A stretch of DNA of 52,852 nucleotides from an uncultured Draconibacterium sp. (GTDB lineage Bacteria; Bacteroidota; Bacteroidia; Bacteroidales; Prolixibacteraceae): NCBI RefSeq assembly GCF_913060805.1, contig NZ_CAJXTC010000036.1:1-52852 (forward strand), given 5' to 3'. A program made the position numbers and the translations under genes. Of this stretch, positions 34,360 to 42,300 are shown one piece after another (the first letter of the stretch is position 1; each line of letters starts with the position of its first letter). The notes under the pieces were generated by a model that was not told the origin of the DNA, searched no databases, and saw nothing but the letters and a program-made list of their open reading frames with translations.

Positions 34360-36483
34360 ATGGCAACGTTACAAAACATTAGAACGAAAGCAGGATTGTT
34401 GGTAGCAATTGTAATCGGTTTATCATTGGCAGCATTCATCCTTGGCGATTTGTTACAAGGAGGTTCGTCGATGTTTCAGAGAAACCGCTTAGAAGTTGGA
34501 GTAATTGACGGTGAGTCAATTCAATATCCTGAATTTCAGCAAGAGGTAGAAGAATTAGGGGAGATTTTCAAACAAAACTACGGGCAAAATCAGTTAGATG
34601 ATAATACCTGGGCACAAGTACGCGAGCAAGCCTGGCAACGTAAAATTGCCGAGATCGTAATGGGCGAAGCTTACGACGATCTTGGAATTGAAGTTAGTTC
34701 AGACGAGTTATTCGACATGCTCCAGGGATCAAACCCACACCAAATTGTTCGCCAGATATTCAGCAACCCGCAAACCGGTCAGTTCGATCGTACTGCAGTG
34801 GTTCGTTTCCTTAAAGGTATGGAAACCGGTGCTGTATCTCCTGAAGACCGCGCATCGTGGTTAAACATCGAGCAACAAATTGTTGAAGAGCGCACTCAGG
34901 GCAAATACACCAATATGGTAGCAAAAGGTATGTACATTACCAGCGAACAGGCTGAAGCAAGCGCAACTGCCGGAAACAAATCGGTTAATTTCGATTACAT
35001 CGCTTTGCCACACAGCACTGTTGCCGACGATGAAGTTACTGTTACTGAAACTGATCTGAGAGATTATTATAACGCTCACAAAGAAGATTACGAATCGGAA
35101 GCCAGCAGAAGAATTGAATACATCGCTTATCCGGTAGAACCATCGGAAAGAGATTTTGCTGAAGCTGAAGAGTGGATCACTGATATTAAATCGGATTTTG
35201 AAGAAACTGAAAACACTATTCAGTTTGTTGATACCAACTCAGACATTAGCTTTAACGATGTTTGGGACAAAAAAGACGACCTTCCGGAAGCTGTTGGTAA
35301 CTGGATTTACGACGAAGGTGCTGAAGTTGGTTCTGTTTACGGTCCGTACAAAGAAGCCGAAACTTTCACTTTGGTAAAATTGTACAAATCGGAAATGATG
35401 CCCGACTCGGTTGAGGCTCGTCATATTTTGTTACAGGTAACTACTCAAGCCGAGTTGATTGCTGCACAGCAATTGGCCGACAGCTTGAAAACAATGATTG
35501 AAAACGGAGCTGATTTCGCTGAGCTGGCACGTACCAATTCTTCTGATCAGGGTTCTGCAATCAACGGTGGAGATTTAGGTTGGTTCCAGCGTGGTCAAAT
35601 GGTGAAACCTTTCGAAAATGCAGCATTTAACAACACTACTGACAGTGTAACAATTGTTGCATCGCAATTCGGATTGCACCTGGTACAAACTACCAAGCGC
35701 GGAAAATTGACTCGTCAGGTACAGGTTGCTTACCTTACCCGCAACGTTGAGCCAAGCACAAGAACTTACCAGAATGTATATGCAAAAGCCAGTCAGTTTG
35801 TAGGTGAAAATCCAACTGCCGAAGCATTTAACACTGCCGTAAGCGAACAAGGTCTTACAAAACGTGTGGCAAATGTTAGCGAAAATCAACGTACAATCGT
35901 TGGATTGGAAGATGCTCGTCCGCTGGTAAGAGCTGCTTACGAAGCCGACGTTAACGATATTCTGACCAACAACCAGGATTCGCGTATTTTTGAACTTGGC
36001 GACAACTTTGTGGTTGCCATTTTAGCAAGCGAAACTCCAAAAGGAATTGCTCCTTTCGATAACGTAAAAGCACGTGTTGAGTTAGCAGTAACTAAAGAGA
36101 AAAAAGCTGAAGTGTTGGTAGAGAAAGCAAAAGCTGCCTTAAACGGCGCTGATTTAGCTGCCGCTGCTGCCACTCTTGATACTGAAGTTAAAACAGCAAA
36201 TGCCATTAACTTTAACTCTTTCTCGGTTCCCGGAATCGGTTTAGAGCCTGCAGTAATTGGTACTGTTGGTGCACTTGCAGTTGACCAGGTATCAGCTCCA
36301 ATTGCCGGAAACAACGGTGTTTACGTTGTAATGCCAACTTCGGTAAACGAAGGTGCCGGTGTCGACGTAGCTGCTGAGAAAATGCGTTTGGCACAAACAA
36401 ATACTTACCGCGTAGGTTCGGAAGTATTTAATGTATACCGCAACTCGGTAGAAATTGAAGACAAAAGAGCGAAATTCTATTAG
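34360..36483 (+). CDS. SurA/PpiD-type periplasmic peptidyl-prolyl isomerase
   Basis: The 707-residue protein has one N-terminal membrane helix (about 13-32, KAGLLVAIVIGLSLAAFILG) of the PpiD type. A SurA-N-like helical domain follows (GVIDGESIQYPEFQQEVEEL onward). A parvulin rotamase domain sits near 350-450 (VEARHILLQVTTQ, FAELARTNSSDQGSAINGGDLGWFQRGQMVKPFENAAFN). A second, degenerate parvulin-like region lies after 480. It is anchored in the inner membrane with its bulk in the periplasm, helping outer membrane proteins fold. It begins 164 nt after the CNNM gene with its own probable promoter. Confidence 0.92.
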   Translation: MATLQNIRTKAGLLVAIVIGLSLAAFILGDLLQGGSSMFQRNRLEVGVIDGESIQYPEFQQEVEELGEIFKQNYGQNQLDDNTWAQVREQAWQRKIAEIVMGEAYDDLGIEVSSDELFDMLQGSNPHQIVRQIFSNPQTGQFDRTAVVRFLKGMETGAVSPEDRASWLNIEQQIVEERTQGKYTNMVAKGMYITSEQAEASATAGNKSVNFDYIALPHSTVADDEVTVTETDLRDYYNAHKEDYESEASRRIEYIAYPVEPSERDFAEAEEWITDIKSDFEETENTIQFVDTNSDISFNDVWDKKDDLPEAVGNWIYDEGAEVGSVYGPYKEAETFTLVKLYKSEMMPDSVEARHILLQVTTQAELIAAQQLADSLKTMIENGADFAELARTNSSDQGSAINGGDLGWFQRGQMVKPFENAAFNNTTDSVTIVASQFGLHLVQTTKRGKLTRQVQVAYLTRNVEPSTRTYQNVYAKASQFVGENPTAEAFNTAVSEQGLTKRVANVSENQRTIVGLEDARPLVRAAYEADVNDILTNNQDSRIFELGDNFVVAILASETPKGIAPFDNVKARVELAVTKEKKAEVLVEKAKAALNGADLAAAAATLDTEVKTANAINFNSFSVPGIGLEPAVIGTVGALAVDQVSAPIAGNNGVYVVMPTSVNEGAGVDVAAEKMRLAQTNTYRVGSEVFNVYRNSVEIEDKRAKFY

Positions 36484-36506
36484 TAGATTATCGCACAACG
36501 ATATTA

Positions 36507-36535
36507 AAAGCCGTTCCATTTGGAGCGGCTTTTTT
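36507..36535 (+). terminator. Rho-independent terminator after the PpiD/SurA-like gene
   Basis: The stem agccgttcc / ggagcggct (one G-T pair) is followed by six T residues, 24 nt past the stop codon. Confidence 0.88.
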
Positions 36536-36544
36536 GTTGGAATT

Positions 36545-36700
36545 TATCCAACCCGTACCGGGTTGTCTGCAATGTTTGCAACATTGCTATTATAATCGAA
36601 CGCCTACTGCGTTCTTTAATCCATGCCAGCTAATCCGGTACGGATTAGATTGTAGTAACAACGGCGGAAAATACCGGATAAAAACCCGGTACGGGTTTGA
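36545..36700. repeat. Cluster of five short REP-like hairpins
   Basis: Within 150 nt there are five near-perfect hairpins: aacccgtaccgggtt (36550-36564), gcaatgt/acattgc (36569-36587), gaacgc/gcgttc (36598-36614), ctaatccg/cggattag (36630-36648) and aaacccg/cgggttt (36682-36698). The first and last share the cccg-gta core. There is no coding potential. It resembles Bacteroidota REP clusters mobilised by RAYT/IS200-type transposases, but no transposase is present. Confidence 0.65.
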
Positions 36701-36827
36701 TCGTGCTTAGATGAATTTTTATTGCTGGCCGAGATCTGCCTTTCGTCTTAACCCGGCGCATCGCAGTGGTTATTGGATAGCGCCCCTTTTAGGCTGGATT
36801 TTTTAAATACTAATAGCGCTGAAAGTG

Positions 36828-36880
36828 CGTCGTAATTTAGCCCGGGGCAAAGTAATTCCTTGAATTACGACGCCCCGGGC
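36828..36880. repeat. Interleaved inverted repeats (pseudoknot-like)
   Basis: cgtcgtaatt (36828-36837) pairs with aattacgacg (36863-36872), and gcccggggc (36840-36848) pairs with gccccgggc (36872-36880). The order is A, B, A', B', so as RNA it could form an H-type pseudoknot or two alternative hairpins. The gap 36881-37130 has no further feature that I can support. Confidence 0.5.
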
Positions 36881-37130
36881 AATGATGGCAGAATGTTAAT
36901 CGTCCGGCGAAGAAAGTTATTCAACGCGAAGTCGTTTTCCCGGACGAAACAGAACCAAAGTATCCGATTACGAAATGGCGTAAATCTCAAGAGTAAAACA
37001 AATCGGGAAGAGCAATCTTTTGCGATATTATTTCAAGTTAACATTAGCTGGTGTTGAGGACAACCACCCCCAAAGTTTGCTAATTTTGTTAGCCATATTA
37101 AGCCCCTGCCTCTCCGTTAAATAATTTGAA

Positions 37131-38411
37131 ATGATAAAAAATAAACTCTTAATCCGGATCATTACATTCGGTATTGGTCTTTTTGTAATGGCTTTTGGCG
37201 TTGCCTTATCGGTTAAAGCCGATTTGGGCGTATCTCCAATCTCATGTATCCCCTACGTTTACAGTATTAAAATGCCTTATACCCTCGGCCAGCTAACCAT
37301 TGTTTTTAATATTTTCATTATGCTGCTGCAAATGGTTGTTTTGCGCAAAAACTACCGTTTATTCCAGCTGGTTCAGTTGCCGGTTGTGTTTGCCTTTGGC
37401 TTGTTTATCGATTTGGCCATGAACATGCTTTCGTTTTTAACTGCCACCAATTACGTTTTAAAAGCATTTTGGTGTTTGTTGAGTTGTGTGATTTTAGCTT
37501 TTGGTGTTTTTCTTGAGGTGAAAGCCAAAATTACTTACCTGCCGGGCGAAGGACTGGCAATGGCAATAGCCGATACGTTTAAAAAGGAATTTGGGAAAGC
37601 AAAAATCGGTGTCGACAGTGCCATGGTTGTTCTCGGAATTATTAGTTCTTTCGTTTTTCTGCATCAGCTGCTGGGAATTCGCGAGGGAACAGTTGTAGCT
37701 GCCATTTTGGTAGGTTTTATTGCTAAATTCTATAGCCGGAAACTGCAGTTTATCGATGATTGGTTAAGCGTAAAAGAAACTAAAGCAGAAGTGGGCGAGC
37801 ATACAAAAGAGAATCTGGTTATAACTATCTCGCGCGAATACGGTAGTGGCGGACACGAAATTGGAAAACGACTGGCAGAGCGGCTTGGTATTGCTTTTTA
37901 TGATAAAAACCTGATTGCCCTCACCGCCGAACAAAGTGGTTTTACCAGCGAATACATCAGCCGGAATGAGCAGAAATTGGCTCACTCGCTTTTGTTCGAA
38001 TTGTACGAGCAGAATTATGCCTATGTAAACGAAAAACAACCACCGCTCGACAGTTTGTTCCTGGTGCAGAGTAAAATTATACGCGATATTGCCGCAAAAG
38101 AACCGTGTGTAATTGTGGGCCGCTGTGCCAACTTTATATTAAAGGAAAACCGGAAGTGTTTTAACGTTTTTATTCATGCCGATAAGGACTATCGGAAAAA
38201 TAAAATTACGGAAGAATACGGTGTTCATGCCGATGTAACCGATCACGAGTTGGAGAAAACAGATCGCGAGCGCGGCAATTACTGTTTACATTTTACCGGT
38301 AAAAACTGGCGCGACGCTGCCAACTACGATCTTACGGTAAACAGCTCGTTAATGGATACCGATACAATTGTTGATACCATTGTATCGGCTATTGAGCGGA
38401 AAAGCAAATAG
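37131..38411 (+). CDS. Fusion of a YczE/YitT-type membrane domain with a cytidylate-kinase-like domain
   Basis: The 426-residue protein has two parts. Residues about 1-205 form a five- or six-helix membrane domain (GIGLFVMAFGVALSVKADLGVSP and YLPGEGLAMAIAD are typical of YczE/YitT/DUF6198 proteins). Residues about 228-424 resemble the cytidylate kinase-like family: P-loop SREYGSGGHEIGKRLAERLG at 234-253, FYDKNLIALTAEQSG, IIRDIAAKEPCVIVGRCANFIL, a lid-like DKDYRKNKITEEY, and YDLTVNSS near the end. The kinase half would face the cytosol. Substrate and purpose are unknown. It is flanked by repeats on both sides and stands alone, with a hairpin following. Confidence 0.85.
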   Translation: MIKNKLLIRIITFGIGLFVMAFGVALSVKADLGVSPISCIPYVYSIKMPYTLGQLTIVFNIFIMLLQMVVLRKNYRLFQLVQLPVVFAFGLFIDLAMNMLSFLTATNYVLKAFWCLLSCVILAFGVFLEVKAKITYLPGEGLAMAIADTFKKEFGKAKIGVDSAMVVLGIISSFVFLHQLLGIREGTVVAAILVGFIAKFYSRKLQFIDDWLSVKETKAEVGEHTKENLVITISREYGSGGHEIGKRLAERLGIAFYDKNLIALTAEQSGFTSEYISRNEQKLAHSLLFELYEQNYAYVNEKQPPLDSLFLVQSKIIRDIAAKEPCVIVGRCANFILKENRKCFNVFIHADKDYRKNKITEEYGVHADVTDHELEKTDRERGNYCLHFTGKNWRDAANYDLTVNSSLMDTDTIVDTIVSAIERKSK

Positions 38412-38417
38412 ACACAG

Positions 38418-38444
38418 CTGCCCCTGGTTGCAAAGAGGGGCAGA
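38418..38444 (+). terminator. Hairpin after the membrane/kinase fusion gene
   Basis: A strong 8-bp stem, ctgcccct / aggggcag, starts about 7 nt after the stop. There is no T-run, so it may be a weak terminator or an mRNA 3' stabiliser. Confidence 0.45.
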
Positions 38445-38496
38445 GGAGAATTAGGAGGATTCAAACATTTATAAGAAACATGTTATGAAAAGAATA

Positions 38497-38513
38497 CGAC
38501 TCCGTCGGAGTCG
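38497..38513. repeat. REP-like hairpin
   Basis: cgactccg-t-cggagtcg is a perfect 8-bp hairpin, similar in form to the cluster at 36.5 kb. It lies between the membrane/kinase fusion gene and DUF6261. Confidence 0.5.
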
Positions 38514-38566
38514 AATAGGATATACGAATGATTGGGCTATAGATACGCGATGTCGCCGGCATCAAT

Positions 38567-38602
38567 AAAAAAACCGACCCACCCAAATAGGGCAGACCGG
38601 TT
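38567..38602 (-). terminator. Rho-independent terminator after the DUF6261 gene
   Basis: Read on the minus strand, a 13-bp stem aaccggtctgccc / gggtgggtcggtt (with G-T pairs) is followed by seven T residues, about 40 nt past the stop. Confidence 0.8.
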
Positions 38603-38641
38603 AACCTCACAATTATTTGCCGGCAAGCAAAATATTTTTGT

Positions 38642-39382
38642 TTATTCCGTGTCGTCGTTATTTTCTTCTTCGTTATCGCCGCCGTTACTTTGGCTTTGTT
38701 TAGCCGCAGCATTGGCTTCGCTAATGTATTGCGATACTTCGGCCACTACCTCGTCGATACCGCGCTGATCGTCCATTACCGTCATGGTATTCAGAATATT
38801 TTCCAGCAGGTCTAGCGATGTTTTCAGGTCTTTAAAGGCCTCTGCATCGTGTACGGTGTCGTCAACCGAGCGGGCAGCACTGCGTTGTGTGGCTGCGGCC
38901 ACATAAGCCTGGTTGTCGGTATCTAACTCGGTAACCCAATCGTTAGTGTTAGTTGTTATTAGGTGGGGGGCATTTTCTGGTTTGCGCAAATCGGCGAGCA
39001 AACTTTCGGTGGCTGCGGTTTGTTTATCGCGGGCCATATTATATAATTTCAGATCATTTTTCACAAACTCAGACCAAAGCGTTTCGCAGGCAGTGCGGTA
39101 GGCTTCGTTTTGGCGTTGAAGTCCGGCTTTAATGTGGTCGCGCAACGAGCGATAGGTGTTATCGCGGCGCAAATCGGCTGCTGTTACAATTTCGGTAAGT
39201 GGTTGTTTGGTAGTGCTGCCAATGGCCTGCAGAGCGGTTTCAACCTGGGGCTGAAAACGGGCAAGCAGAGCAATAATCATCTGGCTTTCGGGAAGTTTTG
39301 TACTTATTAGTGTAACGATTTTTTGAACCAAAGCAGTTAATGCTGCCAATGTGAAATAGGAGTAACGAATTTTTTCTAACAT
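38642..39382 (-). CDS. DUF6261-family helical protein
   Basis: The 246-residue protein has no signal peptide or membrane helix. It is mostly alpha-helical, with a central segment rich in Arg, Gln and Ala (RRDNTYRSLRDHIKAGLQRQNEAYRTACETLW) and an acidic tail (NGGDNEEENNDDTE). I recognise the DUF6261 pattern, a Bacteroidota family of unknown function in which copies often occur beside repeats. Here the gene begins 80 nt from an array of 41-bp-period palindromes. It has its own terminator and no operon partner. Function is unknown. Confidence 0.7.
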   Translation of the reverse strand: MLEKIRYSYFTLAALTALVQKIVTLISTKLPESQMIIALLARFQPQVETALQAIGSTTKQPLTEIVTAADLRRDNTYRSLRDHIKAGLQRQNEAYRTACETLWSEFVKNDLKLYNMARDKQTAATESLLADLRKPENAPHLITTNTNDWVTELDTDNQAYVAAATQRSAARSVDDTVHDAEAFKDLKTSLDLLENILNTMTVMDDQRGIDEVVAEVSQYISEANAAAKQSQSNGGDNEEENNDDTE

Positions 39383-39461
39383 GATTAAACTATTTAAAGG
39401 TTAAGAGAATAAGTATGCAATTTACGGTCATTGGTTCAAAAAGTCAATGGTTGGCATAATT

Positions 39462-39825
39462 TTTTTATTATAAACATTGTCGATATAAGAGTTTGCTGAT
39501 TTTTCTTTTTCCGACGGCCGTCGACAATCATCCTGATAATTGGTTTTTATCCCGACAGCTGTCGAGCTTCTTTTTGAAAGTTAATTTTTACCTCGACGGT
39601 TGTCGAGGTGTATCCTGAAAGCGTATTTGCATGTCGATGGCTGTCGAGTTGAAAATCAGAAGTTTCTTTGCATGTCGACAGCAGAAATTATCTATTTTGA
39701 AATTTTATTTACTTGCCGACAGCTGTCAGGTTAAATTTTGAAACTTTTTTTGGGTCTTGACAGCTGTAGAGCTCCATCTCAACGTTTTTTTTCTTGCCTA
39801 CATTTGGCGGGAAACATTTTATGTT
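39462..39825. repeat. Array of nine palindromic units with exact 41-bp period
   Basis: Seven clear units with cores like cgacagctgtcg have centres at 39517.5, 39558.5, 39599.5, 39640.5, 39681.5, 39722.5 and 39763.5, each exactly 41 bp apart. Degenerate units fall at the same phase on both sides (39476.5 and 39804.5). The intervals also resemble each other (recurrent ttgaaa and T-runs), so this is a degenerate tandem repeat with a conserved palindromic core, not a CRISPR array. It lies in the 666-nt gap between DUF6261 and the DUF6602 gene. From 39826 to 40021 I see nothing else. Confidence 0.85.
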
Positions 39826-40021
39826 AATAGTTTTTACCACCTAACTCCCTGAAAACTAAAAATTATAATTAGATTTATTGCACCAAAGATTTAAACCGTG
39901 AATACGCGCCCTGAAATAACAACTGCAAGTAACATTTATAAAATTAGATATTGTAGGCCTAAACCTGATAATAATTCCGGTATTTGGGTGTATTGTACGG
40001 TTTTTCCTTACATATAAACTA

Positions 40022-40036
40022 GTTAGCACCAATTTT
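40022..40036 (+). repeat. Left inverted repeat bracketing the DUF6602/DUF4145 cassette
   Basis: gttagcaccaatttt is the inverse of aaaactggtgctaac at 41442-41456, matching at 14 of 15 positions. It sits 13 nt before the DUF6602 start. Confidence 0.6.
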
Positions 40037-40048
40037 AACAGAACTAAA

Positions 40049-40801
40049 ATGGATACAATCGAATTTCATAAATCTACAACAAAAGAACTTCTAGCAATTA
40101 AAGACAGGGTTAGAAACTTAGTAAATCATTGGGGTGAAGATGGTCGACATCAAGAAGCTGTAATCAAAACGATGATTCAAAGATTTCTTCCTGAGAAATT
40201 TAAAATAGGGACTGGCTTTATTGTTAGGCAAACCAGACAAAGAGGTAATCACCAACCTTCAAAACAAATTGATTTAATAATATATGATACTTCATTTCCT
40301 ATACTATTTAGGGACAATGATTTTGTTATTCTTACCGCCGACTCTGTTTTAGGTATAATCGAGGTAAAAGCAAATGCCACAAATCAAGGACTAGAACAAA
40401 TTGTAAAAAAAGCAAATGAAAATGGCAAGTTCATTTTTGATGCAAGAACAGATAAGACAAAGTCACTATTTAATGGAATTTTTTCTTACGAATCGACTAT
40501 TGGTAATGTTGATACAATTTCAAATAATATTAAAAATCCTTGGGATGAGTTAGAAACAGAATCAAATAGACAATATTTCGGAGTTAATCATATTTCCCTT
40601 AATCAAGATTGGTTTTACAAATTTTGGGAACATGAACATATTGATGGCAATCCACCGCATTACCTTTATAAAATTAAAGAGCTTTCATTTTCATTTTTTA
40701 TTTCCAACCTAATGGACTGGATTGGAGGAACGTCTGTAATCGAAAATAGTAATCTTTGGTTTCCTATAGATAAGTCAATTGAAGTTAGAAAACGATTTTA
40801 A
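40049..40801 (+). CDS. DUF6602-family protein, nuclease-like
   Basis: The 250-residue protein matches the DUF6602 pattern. Residues 54-107 contain a PD-(D/E)xK-like set: GTGFIV, then Asp75 in QIDLIIYD, then E105-x-K107 in GIIEVKAN, with Glu36 on the preceding helix as the possible fourth residue. Similar restriction-like folds occur in endonucleases and repair enzymes; activity here is inferred. There is no signal or membrane segment. Codon use is visibly more AT-rich than in neighbouring genes, suggesting transfer. It is followed by a DUF4145 gene 10 nt away, and the pair is enclosed by inverted repeats. Confidence 0.75.
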   Translation: MDTIEFHKSTTKELLAIKDRVRNLVNHWGEDGRHQEAVIKTMIQRFLPEKFKIGTGFIVRQTRQRGNHQPSKQIDLIIYDTSFPILFRDNDFVILTADSVLGIIEVKANATNQGLEQIVKKANENGKFIFDARTDKTKSLFNGIFSYESTIGNVDTISNNIKNPWDELETESNRQYFGVNHISLNQDWFYKFWEHEHIDGNPPHYLYKIKELSFSFFISNLMDWIGGTSVIENSNLWFPIDKSIEVRKRF

Positions 40802-40811
40802 ACTAAATCAT

Positions 40812-41441
40812 ATGAAATATATTCAACCTACTGTTTATGCCAAGTCCTTTACTTGCCCACATTGTGGGACAATATCAAAACAAAATTGGTGGTATCGTAG
40901 ATGGGATGGCAATCAAGTAAATCACAATCCAGAAGAACACATTTTACGAATTGGAACTTGTGACCATTGTAATAAAAACACTATTTGGGTTAAAAACACG
41001 ATGTTTTACCCAGACAACGGAAATGCTCCGTTTCCTAATCCTGAAATGCCAGAACCAGTATTAAGATTATATATGGAAGCCTCTGCAATTCATATTAAGT
41101 CTCCAAGAGGAGCGGCAGCACTCCTTCGTTTATCAATTCAAGTGTTAACAAAAGAACTTGGAGAAGAAGGAAAGAATATTAATAAAGATATTGGGAATCT
41201 CGTGAAAAAAGGTTTGCCGGAAATCGTTCAGCAATCACTTGACATAGTGAGAGTGACTGGAAATGATGCTGTTCATCCTGGACAGATTGATACTGATAGT
41301 CAAGAAACTGTTGGACAACTTTTTGATTTAGTTAATATAATTATTGAATACATGATAGCCTTACCTAAAAAAGTTAGTGGCATCTATACTGGATTGCCAA
41401 AAGATAAAATGAAAGGCATAAATGACAGAGATGGGAAATAA
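40812..41441 (+). CDS. DUF4145-family protein with zinc ribbon
   Basis: I take the Met at 40812 (209 residues); an in-frame ATG at 40779 would overlap the upstream gene by 23 nt and add only 11 residues. An N-terminal zinc ribbon has C15-x-x-C18 and C50-x-x-C53. The DUF4145 helical region follows (YMEASAIHIKSPRGAAALLRLSIQVL, then IVRVTGNDAVHPG at about 145-157 with Arg147 and His155). DUF4145 domains occur in restriction enzymes and other defence proteins and are thought to be HEPN-like, but the R...H spacing here is longer than the classical R-x4-6-H. Probable partner of the DUF6602 protein; AT-rich like it. Confidence 0.75.
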   Translation: MKYIQPTVYAKSFTCPHCGTISKQNWWYRRWDGNQVNHNPEEHILRIGTCDHCNKNTIWVKNTMFYPDNGNAPFPNPEMPEPVLRLYMEASAIHIKSPRGAAALLRLSIQVLTKELGEEGKNINKDIGNLVKKGLPEIVQQSLDIVRVTGNDAVHPGQIDTDSQETVGQLFDLVNIIIEYMIALPKKVSGIYTGLPKDKMKGINDRDGK

Positions 41442-41456
41442 AAAACTGGTGCTAAC
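41442..41456 (-). repeat. Right inverted repeat of the DUF6602/DUF4145 cassette
   Basis: aaaactggtgctaac is complementary to gttagcaccaatttt at 40022-40036, with one mismatch. It merges into the attC-like structure that follows. Confidence 0.6.
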
Positions 41457-41582
41457 ACGTGGTATAAGGCATGGCTGGGTTCGTGCGGATTCGACAAGTC
41501 GAATCTCGTCCCAACCTCAGTTTCGGTCGGACTGGTCAGACTCTCGTCTGACCGCCACGACCTCATACCACCACCGTTGAAT
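41451..41582. other. attC-like recombination-site structure
   Basis: The outer arms are gctaac...tggtataagg (41451-41469) and cctcatacca...gttgaat (41561-41582). GTTGAAT fits the integron core GTTRRRY, while the left end matches RYYYAAC only in its last bases. Between them sit two perfect hairpins, gattcgac/gtcgaatc (41488-41505) and ggtcagac/gtctgacc (41534-41553). The layout resembles a folded cassette attC site. No integron integrase is in the window. Confidence 0.45.
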
Positions 41583-41604
41583 AAAAATAAACCCAAATCA
41601 AATT

Positions 41605-42075
41605 ATGGAATTAAAAAAAGACCTGTTAGCCAAACAAAAGAAAACAACTTTTAGAATAGTTCTCGGGATACTATTTATCGTTTTTGCAGGGGCATGGCTT
41701 TTTATAAGAATCGCTGAAGATGAAAAAATAAGAGTGTTCGACTGGGGGTATTCCATCGTTTTTATGCTCAATGGAATATTTCATATCTATAGCGGTTATG
41801 GATACAACATCAATGCTTTGTTTGGTAAAGCTTTTATTTTAATCAACAACGAGCTGATTTCGATAAAAGCCCAATTCAATAAAAAGGAAGAAACCGTTTA
41901 TTTGAGCGACATACAATTTATCGACTTTAAATACCACCAATTAACAATCAAAAAAACCGACGACACCAATTTGAAAATTGACCTGACGGACCTTGCGTTT
42001 GATACCCAAGGCGAGATTAAAAAAATACTTGCTGAGCTGTCGGAAGACAAAAATATTAGTTACCGTGCTCAGTAA
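41605..42075 (+). CDS. Small membrane protein of unknown function
   Basis: The 156-residue protein has two membrane helices (about 17-36 and 46-66) followed by a soluble C-terminal half (GKAFILINNELISIKAQFNKKEETVYLSDIQFIDFKYHQLTIKKTDD) rich in beta strands, resembling bacterial PH-like domains. No family is recognised with confidence. It begins directly after the attC-like structure, so it may be a second cassette gene. The following 225 nt are non-coding and include a small caattc-gcag-gaattg palindrome near 42180. Confidence 0.55.
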   Translation: MELKKDLLAKQKKTTFRIVLGILFIVFAGAWLFIRIAEDEKIRVFDWGYSIVFMLNGIFHIYSGYGYNINALFGKAFILINNELISIKAQFNKKEETVYLSDIQFIDFKYHQLTIKKTDDTNLKIDLTDLAFDTQGEIKKILAELSEDKNISYRAQ

Positions 42076-42300
42076 GGCGTAATAGAACAGGTGTTTCTTG
42101 CCGGGCGAGCACCCATAATCGAACTATAAACAACACACACCCTTTCGCTTTTTTGTGCATCATTCTCGCCAAAGAACAATTCGCAGGAATTGATGTTTGA
42201 AAGCTATTGCATTCCAGATTTGTATTTTTATATTTATCGCGATAGCTATAAAAACAGAAAAGGCAAAGACTGAAAAAACGCAAAAATACCCGGGAAAATC

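Noticed and set aside
39451-39470. Sigma-54 promoter near tggcataatt
   Set aside because: The -24-like TGGCA is present, but the -12 GC is missing.
39462-39825. CRISPR array
   Set aside because: The spacing is regular, but the repeat core is short and varies, the intervals resemble each other and are not unique, and no cas gene is near.
40145-40801. Complete restriction-modification system
   Set aside because: The nuclease-like protein has no methyltransferase or specificity subunit beside it.
42180-42260. Promoter or small RNA in the gap before marC
   Set aside because: Only a small caattc/gaattg palindrome and AT-rich sequence are seen; no -7 box or terminator could be supported.
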